Source: Pelagibacteraceae bacterium
GTDB taxonomy: Bacteria; Pseudomonadota; Alphaproteobacteria; Pelagibacterales; Pelagibacteraceae
Length of the DNA stretch: 15,060 nt
Assembly: GCA_002704145.1 (NCBI GenBank)
Contig: PAFH01000020.1
Location: forward strand, 41,075 to 56,134
Direction of reading: 5' to 3'
Under the pieces are notes generated by a model. It worked only from the letters and a program-made list of their open reading frames with translations. It searched no databases and was not told where the DNA came from. Made by a program: the position numbers and the translations under genes. Positions 1 through 7,996 of this stretch are shown piece by piece; position 1 is the stretch's first letter; each line of letters begins with the position of its first letter.

Positions 1-377
1 ATATTTTGATGTATCCAGGGACCTTTAATTATTCCTCTCCAGTCTTTTACTTTTCTATATTTAGCTCTGAGTTTTAGATTTTTCCAATATACACTTCCGG
101 GACCAAAGTTCTTTATAATATTCTTTTTAAATCTTTCTTCTATACTTCGATGACTTTCAATTAATGTTTTAAGCATAACTTGACCAATATCGTTATAGCC
201 AGAAACTTTTCCAGTTTTAATATTGTAGAAAGGACTTTTATTTTTTTGTAGAAATGAAAAGTCTTTTTTTCCTTTAATATAATTTATTAGTTTTTTTTGA
301 TTATAAACCCAATGCAATGGTCTAGCTGCTGCATCAGCAACAGTCGCACCTAAAAATACATGAAGATTATTTTTCAC
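1..377 (-). CDS. ADP-ribosylglycohydrolase / J1-crystallin-like protein, 3' end outside window
   Basis: The first 125 codons of a minus-strand gene that leaves the window on the left. The N-terminus reads V-K-N-N-L-H-V-F-L-G-A-T-V-A-D-A-A-A-R-P-L-H-W (residues 1-23), the form of the GDALG motif I associate with the J1-crystallin branch of the ADP-ribosylglycohydrolase family. Residues 49-75 (SPFYN, then SGYNDIGQVML with D63) fit that branch's second conserved block. Family members remove ADP-ribose from proteins or small molecules using a pair of metal ions; the substrate of this branch is unknown to me. The start is GTG at 377-375: an in-frame TAA lies at 386-384 and there is no in-frame ATG before the conserved motif. 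It begins 2 nt after the trxB stop, so it is probably co-transcribed with trxB. No Shine-Dalgarno sequence is seen. The family call is by eye; the C-terminal part cannot be judged. Confidence 0.72.
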   Translation of the reverse strand, partial: MKNNLHVFLGATVADAAARPLHWVYNQKKLINYIKGKKDFSFLQKNKSPFYNIKTGKVSGYNDIGQVMLKTLIESHRSIEERFKKNIIKNFGPGSVYWKNLKLRAKYRKVKDWRGIIKGPWIHQN

Positions 378-379
378 TA

Positions 380-1327
380 TTATTTATCTGATAAATGCTT
401 TTCTGCCTCAAGCGCCGCCATACAGCCCATCCCTGCGGCAGTCACGGCTTGACGAAAAATTTTATCTTTTACATCACCGGCTGCAAATACCCCGGGTATG
501 TTTGTTATAGTTGAGTCAGGTTTAGTAACTAAATAGCCCTCGCTATCCATTTGTAACTGGTCTTTAAACAAAGATGTAGCAGGATCATGGCCTATTGCAA
601 CAAATAAACCGTCAACTTTTAATTCAGAAGATGCGTTTTTTTTTAAATTTTTTATTTTTATAGCATTCACAATTTTAGGATCATTTTTTCCTAACACCTC
701 CTCAACTACACTATCCCAAATAATTTCAATTTTTTTGTTAGATTTTAACTTTTCTTGAAGCAATTTCTCTGCTCTTAATTTATCTCTTCTATGTATAAGA
801 TGAACTTTGGACGCAAATTTTGTTAAAAACATTGCCTCTTCGACAGCAGCATTACCACCTCCAACTACAGCTACTTCTTTATCTTTAAAAAAAAATCCAT
901 CGCAAGTGGCGCATGCAGAAACTCCAAATCCTCTAAAGTTTTGTTCTGACTTTAAATTTAACCATCTAGCTTGAGCCCCGGTTGAAATTATTATTGAATC
1001 AGCTGTATAAACCTGCCCGCTATCGCCTTCAGCCTTAAATGGCCTTGAAGAAAGATCTACTTTGTTTATGTGATCTTGAATCATTTCAGTTCCTACCGCT
1101 TCAGCCTGACCTTTCATCTCCTCCATTAACCAAGGACCTTGAATAGCTTTTGAGTATCCAGGATAATTTTCCACGTCAGTGGTAGTTGTTAACTGTCCTC
1201 CAGGTTGTGACCCATGAACTAAAATTGGCTTCAACATAGCTCTTGCAGCATAAATAGCCGCAGTGTATCCAGCTGGTCCAGATCCAAGAATTAACACTTT
1301 TGTATGCTTAGATAGTTTATTATTCAT
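380..1327 (-). CDS. trxB: thioredoxin-disulfide reductase
   Basis: A cytoplasmic flavoenzyme of 315 aa, the usual family length. It uses NADPH to reduce thioredoxin, which supplies electrons to ribonucleotide reductase and to protein-disulfide repair. The FAD-binding GSGPAG lies at residues 15-20. The redox-active CATC (C139 and C142) is followed by DGFFF. The NADPH-binding GGGNAAVEEA is at about 156-165, with the 2'-phosphate-binding HRRDKLRA at 179-186. The C-terminal FAD motif GVFAAGDV is at about 279-286. Domain order is FAD, NADPH, FAD, as in the low-molecular-weight bacterial enzyme. The ATG at 1327-1325 precedes the first beta strand closely. It is divergent from the ELM1-family gene with only 24 nt between starts, and it is followed after 2 nt by the ADP-ribosylglycohydrolase-like gene. 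Nothing in it looks damaged. Confidence 0.97.
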   Translation of the reverse strand: MNNKLSKHTKVLILGSGPAGYTAAIYAARAMLKPILVHGSQPGGQLTTTTDVENYPGYSKAIQGPWLMEEMKGQAEAVGTEMIQDHINKVDLSSRPFKAEGDSGQVYTADSIIISTGAQARWLNLKSEQNFRGFGVSACATCDGFFFKDKEVAVVGGGNAAVEEAMFLTKFASKVHLIHRRDKLRAEKLLQEKLKSNKKIEIIWDSVVEEVLGKNDPKIVNAIKIKNLKKNASSELKVDGLFVAIGHDPATSLFKDQLQMDSEGYLVTKPDSTITNIPGVFAAGDVKDKIFRQAVTAAGMGCMAALEAEKHLSDK

Positions 1328-1351
1328 TATGATATGTTTATATAGTAACTA

Positions 1352-2302
1352 ATGTTGAAATTAAAAGCTCTTCTTTTAACTCAAGGAATGCACGGTATGA
1401 TAAGCCAAGTTGAAGGTTTAGCAAGGGGTCTAAAGTTGAAATACAAACACCAAACTATTAAATTAAAACCTTTTTGGAACTTAATACCAGCTAAATTCAC
1501 ACCAATATCTGAAAATTTATTAACAGAAAAATTTGTATGTGACACTAAAATTGTCATTTCTTGTGGTCGAAAAAGTGTAGTTCCATCTATAGCTTTAAAA
1601 AGAAGATTTGGAAAAGAAATTTTTAATATTCACATACAAGATCCAAGAGTTTCCAAAAAAAATTTCGATCTAATTATAAGTCCTGAACATGATAATTTAT
1701 CCGGAGAAAATGTAATCAAAACAAAAGGTGCTATTCATTACCTAACAAAAAAAGAAATAAATGAAAACTCGAAGTACCTAAGATTTAATAAAGAAAAGAA
1801 AAAAATCATTACATTTATAATCGGTGGCCCTAATAAATTTTATAACTTTTCAGAAGATCAAGTTCATTTTATTTTTAATAAGATTAAGGCCTTATTTTCT
1901 CCTGACAAATATAAAATTGTTGTAATACCATCTTATCGAACTCCTGAAATTGTAATAAAAAAAGCTTTCAATACATTTAGTTTTAATCATATTGTTATTA
2001 AAGAAATAAATAAAGAAGCATATTTAAGTGCATTAGCTATTGCCGATCAAATAATTGTAACATGCGACTCTACATCTATGATTTCAGAGGCTGCTATTAC
2101 TGGAAAGCCAATATATATAGCTATGATGAAGCCAAAAAAAATAAGCAATAGATTTAGAAAATTTCACTCTGATTTCAACAAGTTAGGAATAACAAGAAAT
2201 TTAAGCGAGAGTGTTGACAACTGGAGCTACGATAAGTTAGATGAGATAAATAGAATTGTCCCATTAATTAAAGAAAGAATGAAAAAAAATGGAATTATTT
2301 GA
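1352..2302 (+). CDS. ELM1-family protein (DUF1022), possible GT-B-like fold
   Basis: A 316-aa protein with the conserved blocks I associate with the mitochondrial-fission ELM1 family, common in Alphaproteobacteria. These are GMHGMISQVEGLARGL (residues 12-27), SCGRKSVVPSIALKRRFG (70-87), HIQDPRV (94-100), FDLIISPEHD (105-114), a GGP loop (158-160) and CDSTSMISEAAITGKPIY (238-255). The last block resembles the donor-binding part of GT-B glycosyltransferases, but no enzymatic activity is established for bacterial members to my knowledge. There is no signal peptide or membrane segment, so it is probably cytosolic. The ATG at 1352 directly precedes the first conserved strand. Its last 14 nt overlap the start of the downstream dioxygenase gene, implying translational coupling. 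With 24 nt to the divergent trxB start, any promoter must overlap trxB. The family call is firm; the function is unknown. Confidence 0.88.
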   Translation: MLKLKALLLTQGMHGMISQVEGLARGLKLKYKHQTIKLKPFWNLIPAKFTPISENLLTEKFVCDTKIVISCGRKSVVPSIALKRRFGKEIFNIHIQDPRVSKKNFDLIISPEHDNLSGENVIKTKGAIHYLTKKEINENSKYLRFNKEKKKIITFIIGGPNKFYNFSEDQVHFIFNKIKALFSPDKYKIVVIPSYRTPEIVIKKAFNTFSFNHIVIKEINKEAYLSALAIADQIIVTCDSTSMISEAAITGKPIYIAMMKPKKISNRFRKFHSDFNKLGITRNLSESVDNWSYDKLDEINRIVPLIKERMKKNGII

Positions 2303-2951
2303 ATCTTTAGAAAAAAGAACAAAATCGTTTAGTGACCCATTTAAGCATTTTGAAATCAATCAACCTTTAACAAATGAAGCGATAGATGAAATTTGCAAAA
2401 CAGAAATAGCTGATCCCAGAAAACAAAAATTAAACTATGATGGAACTAGAGCTTTAGATGGAGGAGAGGGGGCTTTTCGTGCTGGCATTAAAGATGGTGG
2501 TAAAGCTAAAAAATTAAGATGTTATATTACTGAAGAGAATACAAATAAATTTCCAGAACTTTCTAAATTTATTGAAGAATTGAGGTCACCTGAAGTTTAT
2601 AAAAAAATAGGATCTTTAATTGAAAGAGATTTAAGCAATTCTTTTGTCAGATTAGAAGTGATTTGTGATCGTGAGGGTTTTTGGCTTAAGCCTCACTGCG
2701 ATATTAAGGAAAAATTAATGTCGTCAATTGTATTTGTTAATTTACATAAAGAGTCAGAAAACTTAGGTACAGATTTTTATGATGAAAAATTAAATAAAGT
2801 TAAAACAGTGCCTTACAAACATAATTATGGGTATTTTTTTACAAGCGGACCAAATACATGGCATGGCATGGAAAAAAAGGAGATAAAAAAAGAGAGAAGA
2901 TGTATTCAGATTAATTATGTTACGTTCGAAACCGATTGGAAGGTAAAATAA
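2289..2951 (+). CDS. Fe(II)/2-oxoglutarate-dependent dioxygenase-like protein
   Basis: A 220-aa protein whose C-terminal half has the signature of the double-stranded beta-helix dioxygenases. H136-x-D138 (PHCDIK) is followed by SSIVFVN, then NYGYFFTSGP and the distal H192 (WHGM), with the 2-oxoglutarate-binding arginine at R203 or R204 (KERRCIQINYV). H136, D138 and H192 would hold the iron. Such enzymes hydroxylate or otherwise oxidise amino acids, lipids or sugars; I cannot name the substrate. Residues 1-110 form a less recognisable helical region with a Gly-rich segment (about 58-71). No signal peptide or membrane helix is seen. The ATG at 2289 lies inside the end of the ELM1-family gene (14-nt overlap, different frame), so the two are probably translated together and may share a pathway, perhaps cell-surface sugar or lipid modification (inference). 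It converges with carB across 52 nt. Confidence 0.8.
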   Translation: MELFESLEKRTKSFSDPFKHFEINQPLTNEAIDEICKTEIADPRKQKLNYDGTRALDGGEGAFRAGIKDGGKAKKLRCYITEENTNKFPELSKFIEELRSPEVYKKIGSLIERDLSNSFVRLEVICDREGFWLKPHCDIKEKLMSSIVFVNLHKESENLGTDFYDEKLNKVKTVPYKHNYGYFFTSGPNTWHGMEKKEIKKERRCIQINYVTFETDWKVK

Positions 2952-3003
2952 TTCGATCATTACAGCGCTTTCATTTACTTATAATAAAAAATTTTAGATT
3001 TAA

Positions 3004-6000
3004 TTAAATATCTTGAAGAGAAGTGACTGTGATATTTCTGGAGTTTAAAGATTTTATACCTTCAATACATACGAGTGCAGTGGACATGTTTGTACAATAA
3101 GGTACTTTGTTAGCTAATGTTGCTCTTCTCAAGGCTACCGCATCACTCAATTGAGTTTCGCTATTTCCACCTCCAGTATTAATTACTAAAGCTATTTTTT
3201 TAGCATTAAGAATGTCAACGATATGTGGAGATCCCTGATTTACTTTGTTTATTTTTTTGCATTTAATACCATGCTTACTTATATAATTAGCTGTGCCTAC
3301 TGTGCCGCACAACTCGAAATTTAACTTAACTAGTTGTTTAGCTAATTGTACCCCTTCTTCTTTATGACTATTTTTCAAAGAGATAAAAGCTAGGCCATTT
3401 TTTGGTAGAGAATTAGAAGCTGCTATTTGGCTTTTTGCGAAAGCCATTCCAAAGTTTTTATCAAATCCCATCACTTCACCTGTAGATTTCATTTCTGGCC
3501 CGAGTAAAAGATCGCTGTTTGGAAATTTATTAAATGGAAATACTGCTTCTTTTACTGCAAACATTTTTTTAGTTTTACTTTTTAAATTAAATTTAGATAA
3601 TTTTTCCCCAGCCATCACTCTTGAAGCTATCTTAGCAAGAGGTAAATTTTTTGCTTTCGAAACAAATGGAACTGTTCTACTAGCTCTAGGATTAACCTCT
3701 ATTACATAAATCTCGTCATTTTTAATAGCATATTGAACATTCATAAAACCTTTGACCTTGAGCGCTAAAGCTAATTTTTTTGTTTGATGTTCAATTTCCT
3801 TTATCAAAAAAGATTTAATTGATACAGGCGGCAAACTACAAGCCGAGTCACCTGAGTGAACTCCTGCTTCTTCTATATGTTGCATGATTCCTGCTACAAA
3901 AACATTTTTACCGTCAGATATTGCATCAACATCTACTTCCATTGCGTTATCAATAAATTTATCAATTAAAATTGGATTTTTATCAGCTACTTTAAATGCC
4001 TCCTTTACAAAATCTTTAAGCTGTCTTTTTTCATGAACTATTTCCATAGCTCTACCGCCAAGCACATATGACGGTCTTACCATTAAAGGTAGGCCAATCT
4101 TTTCTGCAATTCTTATTGCTTGAGGAAAAGTTTTTGCTATACCACTTTTAGCTTGTTTAAGATTTAATCTATTTAGAAGATTTCTGAATCTATCCCTGTC
4201 CTCAGCAAGGTCAATTGATGAGTATTGAGTTCCTAAAATAGGAAGTTTGTTTTCGTATAAAAATTTTGCAAGTTTAATTGGAGTTTGCCCACCAAATTGA
4301 GTAATTATTCCTTTTAAATTACCTTTAGATTGTTCTCTTTTAATAATATTAAAAACATATTCATCAATTAAAGGTTCAAAATATAATCTGTCACTAGTGT
4401 CGTAATCTGTCGAAACTGTTTCTGGATTGCAATTAATCATCACAGTTTCATATTTAGCTTCTTTAAGAGAAAAACTAGCTTGACAACAACAATAATCAAA
4501 CTCTATTCCTTGGCCAATTCTGTTTGGACCTCCTCCAAGTATGATTATTTTTTTTCTGCTAGACGGATCAGCTTCACACTCTGAATTCAAATAAAAATTT
4601 CTTTGATAAGTCGAATACATGTATGGAGTAAAAGATTTAAATTCTGCGGCACATGTATCTACTTTTTTATAAACGGGCAAAACTTTTAGTGCTTCTCTTT
4701 TTCTTCTTATTATTGCTTCAGGAGTTCTTGTGAGTTCTGATAATTTTTTATCTGAAAATCCAATTGATTTGATATAATTGAATTCATTAAAATTTTTTGG
4801 AAGACCGTTTCTTTTAATTTTTAATTCGTTATCTATAATTTCTTTTATTTGATTTAAGAACCAGGGATCAATTTTACAAAGTTTGTAGATTTTATTTATA
4901 TCGATTTTTTTTCTAACAGCTTCTCCTACAAGTAAAATTTTATTTGGTATGTTTTCTTTTAGTTTCTTTTCAATTTGTTTTACGCTTAAATTAAATATTT
5001 GGTCTAAACCTGAGAAACCTGTCTCAAGTGAAACCAAAGCCTTTTGTAAAGACTCTTTAAAGTTTCTACCTATCGCCATAGCCTCACCTACAGATTTCAT
5101 TGATGTCCCTAAAACCGCAGCGGAAGTCGAGAATTTTTCAAAGGTAAATCTTGGAATTTTAGTTACAACGTAGTCTATAGTTGGCTCAAATGAAGCTGGT
5201 GTTACTTTTGTAATTTCATTTTTTAATTCATCTAAGGTGTAACCAACTGCTAATTTTGCTGCCACTTTAGCTATTGGAAAACCTGTCGCTTTAGATGCTA
5301 AAGCGGAGGATCTTGAAACCCTAGGATTCATTTCAATTATGACCATTCTTCCGTTTTTCGGATTAATAGCAAATTGAACATTTGATCCGCCAGTTTCTAC
5401 TCCAATTTTTCTTAGACAAGCTATAGAAGCGTTTCTCATTACTTGGTATTCTTTGTCAGTTAAGGTTAGTGCAGGAGCAATCGTAACAGAGTCTCCTGTA
5501 TGAATTCCCATAGGATCTAAATTCTCAATTGAACAAATAATAATACAATTGTCTTTTTTATCTCTTACAACCTCCATTTCAAATTCTTTCCAACCTTCTA
5601 AACATTCTTCCACCAAAATCTGACTTACAGGAGACTCGTGAAGCCCATTTTTTACTATTTTAAAAAAATCCTTTTTATTTTTGGCTATTCCTCCACCAAG
5701 TCCGCCAAGGGTAAAAGCTGGCCTAATTATCGCTGGCAATCCAATTTGTTTTAAAGCTTGCGCTGCTTGGTTGAAATTATATACAATTTTTGATTTCGGT
5801 AAATCCAAACCGATTGCAAGCATATTCTTTCTGAATTTTTTTCTATCTTCAGCATTTGATATTGCTTTTGAGTTTGCACCTATTAATTCAATCTTATATT
5901 TTTTTAGTATTCCTTTCATTTCAGCTTCCATTGCTAAATTTAATGCAGTTTGACCACCCATAGTTGGCAAAATAGCATCAGGCTTTTCTTTAATAAGAAT

Positions 6001-6228
6001 TTTTTCAAGAACTTCTAGTGTGATAGGTTCGATATAAGTTTTATCAGCTATGTTAGGATCCGTCATAATTGTAGCTGGGTTAGAATTAATCAAGATTACT
6101 TTGAAACCCTCGTCTTTAAGCGCTTTACATGCTTGCGTTCCTGAGTAGTCAAATTCGCAAGCCTGTCCAATAATGATAGGACCTGCTCCAACTACTAATA
6201 TTTTTTTAATATCTTTTCTTTTTGGCAT
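3004..6228 (-). CDS. carB: carbamoyl-phosphate synthase large subunit
   Basis: A full-length large subunit (1074 aa; the E. coli protein is about the same). It uses ammonia from CarA, bicarbonate and two ATP to make carbamoyl phosphate for pyrimidine and arginine synthesis. The two homologous synthetase halves are visible. The first opens with [20 protein letters not shown] (residues 8-27) and has [10 protein letters not shown] at about 90-99. The second opens with [19 protein letters not shown] near 558, with [10 protein letters not shown] further on. Each contains an ATP-grasp domain with E-x-N-P-R near its end ([22 protein letters not shown]). The C-terminal MGS-like allosteric domain starts near 941 and includes [19 protein letters not shown]. 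The ATG at 6228 overlaps the 3' end of carA by 23 nt in another frame, suggesting translational coupling. The unit carA-carB is therefore transcribed leftward from the promoter near 7458-7486. No defects are seen. Confidence 0.98.
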   Translation of the reverse strand: MPKRKDIKKILVVGAGPIIIGQACEFDYSGTQACKALKDEGFKVILINSNPATIMTDPNIADKTYIEPITLEVLEKILIKEKPDAILPTMGGQTALNLAMEAEMKGILKKYKIELIGANSKAISNAEDRKKFRKNMLAIGLDLPKSKIVYNFNQAAQALKQIGLPAIIRPAFTLGGLGGGIAKNKKDFFKIVKNGLHESPVSQILVEECLEGWKEFEMEVVRDKKDNCIIICSIENLDPMGIHTGDSVTIAPALTLTDKEYQVMRNASIACLRKIGVETGGSNVQFAINPKNGRMVIIEMNPRVSRSSALASKATGFPIAKVAAKLAVGYTLDELKNEITKVTPASFEPTIDYVVTKIPRFTFEKFSTSAAVLGTSMKSVGEAMAIGRNFKESLQKALVSLETGFSGLDQIFNLSVKQIEKKLKENIPNKILLVGEAVRKKIDINKIYKLCKIDPWFLNQIKEIIDNELKIKRNGLPKNFNEFNYIKSIGFSDKKLSELTRTPEAIIRRKREALKVLPVYKKVDTCAAEFKSFTPYMYSTYQRNFYLNSECEADPSSRKKIIILGGGPNRIGQGIEFDYCCCQASFSLKEAKYETVMINCNPETVSTDYDTSDRLYFEPLIDEYVFNIIKREQSKGNLKGIITQFGGQTPIKLAKFLYENKLPILGTQYSSIDLAEDRDRFRNLLNRLNLKQAKSGIAKTFPQAIRIAEKIGLPLMVRPSYVLGGRAMEIVHEKRQLKDFVKEAFKVADKNPILIDKFIDNAMEVDVDAISDGKNVFVAGIMQHIEEAGVHSGDSACSLPPVSIKSFLIKEIEHQTKKLALALKVKGFMNVQYAIKNDEIYVIEVNPRASRTVPFVSKAKNLPLAKIASRVMAGEKLSKFNLKSKTKKMFAVKEAVFPFNKFPNSDLLLGPEMKSTGEVMGFDKNFGMAFAKSQIAASNSLPKNGLAFISLKNSHKEEGVQLAKQLVKLNFELCGTVGTANYISKHGIKCKKINKVNQGSPHIVDILNAKKIALVINTGGGNSETQLSDAVALRRATLANKVPYCTNMSTALVCIEGIKSLNSRNITVTSLQDI

Positions 6229-7415
6229 TTTTTTTCATACTCACAATAAATTGTTTAAATAAATACACACTATCTTGAGGACCTGGATTAGACTCTGGGT
6301 GATATTGAACTGAAAAAACAGGTTTACTTTTTAATTGAATGCCCTCGATACTATTGTCAAAAAGGGACTGATGAGTAATCTTTATATTTTTTGGTAAATT
6401 CTTTTTTACAACTTCAAAACCATGATTTTGACTGGTTATTTCTACATTACCCTCGATTAAATTTTTAACTGGATGATTAGCTCCTCTATGACCCAGTTTC
6501 ATTTTTTCTGTCTTAGCCCCAAGAGTTAATGCTAATAGTTGATGTCCTAAACAAATGCCGAAAATCGGTAAATTATTTTTAATCAATTCTTGGATTATTG
6601 ATACAGCATATTTTCCAGTTGCCGCTGGATCTCCAGGTCCATTTGATAAAAATATTCCATCAGGTTTTAGCTTAAGTATACTTAATGCGTTTGTTTTACA
6701 CGAAACGATTGTAACCTTACATTTGAAGTCTGAAAAATATCTTAAAATATTCTTTTTAATTCCATAATCAATAGCTACAACATGTAATAATTTCTTTTTA
6801 TTTTTTAAAAAACCATCACCTTTTTTCCAAGTTTTAAGATCTTGCCATACATAATTTTTTTTAGTCGTTACTTTTTTTGCTAAATCGAGATTTTTAAGTC
6901 CACTCCACTTTTGAGTAGTTTTAAGTAGTTTTTTGATATTTATTTTTTTTTTTTTTGAAAAAAGATATTGTTCCATTTGGAGCACCTTTATCTCTAATGA
7001 TATTAGTCAAACTTCTAGTATCGATTCCGGTAATTCCAACAATTTTATTTTTTTTTAACCATTCATCTAAGTGTTTTAAAGATCTGTAATTAGATGGATT
7101 AGTTATCTCAGTATTAATTATAACTCCTTTAGTCCATATCTTGTCCGACTCGTGATCCTCTTTGTTTGTGCCCACATTTCCAACATGAGGAAAAGTAAAG
7201 TTAATGATTTGATCAGCATACGAAGGGTCAGAAATTATTTCTTGGTAGCCTGTAATTGAAGTGTTAAAACATACTTCTCCAGTTGCAACGCCTTGATAGC
7301 CTAGACCAAATCCTTTATAAAATTTACCGTTCTGAAGAACTAAAATAGCAGTGGAATCGATCTTTTTAAGATTTTTTTTAGAGTTTATATTTTGACCAAT
7401 CTTCTTCAAATACAA
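6206..7415 (-). CDS. carA: carbamoyl-phosphate synthase small subunit, split by a frameshift at an A14 run
   Basis: This glutamine amidotransferase subunit supplies ammonia to CarB. The N-terminal domain is read from 7415 ([57 protein letters not shown]) and that frame stops near 6921. The remainder lies in another frame to 6206: [14 protein letters not shown], then the amidotransferase domain with the nucleophile cysteine in GICLGHQ and the His/Glu pair in QYHPESNPG. The two parts join exactly at a run of 14 A (minus strand, 6956-6943) in the linker between domains. With 13 A (or 16) the frame is restored and no conserved residue is missing; 1210 nt equals 403 codons plus one base. Sequencing error, transcript slippage or real mutation are all possible. 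No in-frame ATG precedes the conserved N-terminus, so TTG at 7415 (or TTG at 7409) is the likely start. It overlaps carB by 23 nt. Confidence 0.9.
6943..6956 (-). repeat. 14-nt poly(A) tract at the carA frameshift
   Basis: Fourteen consecutive T on the plus strand, hence A14 in the carA message, coding for lysines in the linker between the two CarA domains. The reading frame upstream of the run and the one downstream differ by exactly one surplus base. A run this long is prone to sequencing miscalls, replication slippage and RNA-polymerase slippage, so it may be the cause of the apparent frameshift, or it may be tolerated because slippage restores some full-length product. Confidence 0.95.
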
Positions 7416-7418
7416 CTC

Positions 7419-7441
7419 ATAAGTTAAAGTAAAAAACTTAT
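7419..7441 (-). promoter_or_regulatory. small hairpin in the carA leader, next to the start
   Basis: In the carA leader RNA, AUAAGUU (7441-7435) can pair with AACUUAU (7425-7419) across a 9-nt loop, ending 3 nt before the TTG start at 7415. The pairing is almost all A-U, so it is weak. The same leader holds two tiny ORFs in one frame, ATG at 7447 (7 codons) and ATG at 7420 (M-S-C-I-stop), the second overlapping the carA start. This could lower or control CarA translation, but it may be chance in such A+T-rich DNA. Confidence 0.25.
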
Positions 7442-7451
7442 AAACATGATT

Positions 7452-7480
7452 TTGCGAAACATATGAGATAGAAATATAAT
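7452..7480 (+). promoter_or_regulatory. sigma70-type promoter for yqeY-dnaG-rpoD
   Basis: TTGCGA (7452-7457) and a perfect TATAAT (7475-7480) are separated by 17 nt. The predicted transcription start near 7487 gives a leader of about 54 nt before the yqeY ATG at 7541. It shares almost all of its DNA with the carAB promoter on the other strand, so RNA polymerase could hardly occupy both at once. Confidence 0.65.
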
Positions 7481-7486
7481 CGTCAA
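7458..7486 (-). promoter_or_regulatory. sigma70-type promoter for carAB
   Basis: On the minus strand, TTGACG (7486-7481) and TATGTT (7463-7458) are separated by 17 nt, the optimal spacing. Transcription would start near 7451, leaving a leader of about 36 nt before the TTG start of carA. The element is interleaved with the oppositely directed promoter for yqeY-dnaG-rpoD. Confidence 0.6.
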
Positions 7487-7540
7487 GAAAGTTCTTTTTA
7501 TTTTATATAAAATTGTGATTAAAATAAATTTTTAAAATTT

Positions 7541-7996
7541 ATGCCTCTTAAAAAACAAATAGAAGATAAGCTAAACGAAGCCTTAAAAGCCAAAGATAAA
7601 AATACCTACCCAACACTAAGACTTATAGTCTCAGCAATGAAAGACGCAGAAATAGCAGGCCGTTCTAAAGGTCAAAAGGAGATTAAAGACTCAGATATTG
7701 TAAGTATTTTAAAAAAGATGATAAAACAGAGAAATGAGTCCTGCGAAGTTTATAAAAAAGCCGGACGAACTGAACTTCTAGAAAGCGAGACAAAAGAGAT
7801 TAATGTTATTAATATCTTTTTACCTAAACAACTAAACGAAGAAGAGACAAAAAAGATTTGTGAAGAAGTAATCAATTCTGTTGGCGCCTCATCCATGAAA
7901 GATATGGGAAAAGTTATGGGAGTTTTAAAATCTAAACATGCTGACACATTGGATTTTTCAAAAGTAAGCGGAATAATTAAAGGGCTTTTAAATTAA
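7541..7996 (+). CDS. yqeY: GatB/YqeY-domain protein
   Basis: A small protein of 151 aa, typical for the family. The whole length matches the GatB/YqeY domain: an N-terminal helical part (LKKQIEDKLNEALKAKDK, then TLRLIVSAMKDAEIAGR at about residues 25-41), the central block SDIVSILKKMIKQRNESCEVYKKAGR (about 55-80), FLPKQL (about 103-108) and the C-terminal SMKDMGKVMGVLKSKHAD. The domain is shared with the tail of the GatB subunit of tRNA-dependent amidotransferase, where it contacts tRNA; the job of the free-standing protein is not settled. It is cytosolic with no signal peptide. The ATG at 7541 has no Shine-Dalgarno sequence. The stop TAA touches the dnaG start at 7997 directly, so the two are surely co-transcribed from the TATAAT promoter at 7475. 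Confidence 0.92.
   Translation: MPLKKQIEDKLNEALKAKDKNTYPTLRLIVSAMKDAEIAGRSKGQKEIKDSDIVSILKKMIKQRNESCEVYKKAGRTELLESETKEINVINIFLPKQLNEEETKKICEEVINSVGASSMKDMGKVMGVLKSKHADTLDFSKVSGIIKGLLN

Noticed and set aside
1328..1351. Promoters in the 24-nt gap between trxB and the ELM1-family gene.
   Set aside because: TATGAT at 1328-1333 could be a -10 box, but no -35 box at suitable spacing is found; too weak to list.
2952..3003. A terminator between the converging dioxygenase and carB genes.
   Set aside because: The 52-nt spacer is A+T-rich, but I find no stem with a following U tract on either strand.
4949..5173. A plus-strand ORF of 74 codons inside carB.
   Set aside because: It is the antisense shadow of a conserved carB region with no family resemblance and no start signals. 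The same holds for the other opposite-strand ORFs inside carB, carA, yqeY, rpoD and the methyltransferase gene.
6206..7415. Two separate genes for the halves of CarA.
   Set aside because: The halves join at a homopolymer with continuous homology and no separate start signal for the second half; a single frameshifted carA explains it better.
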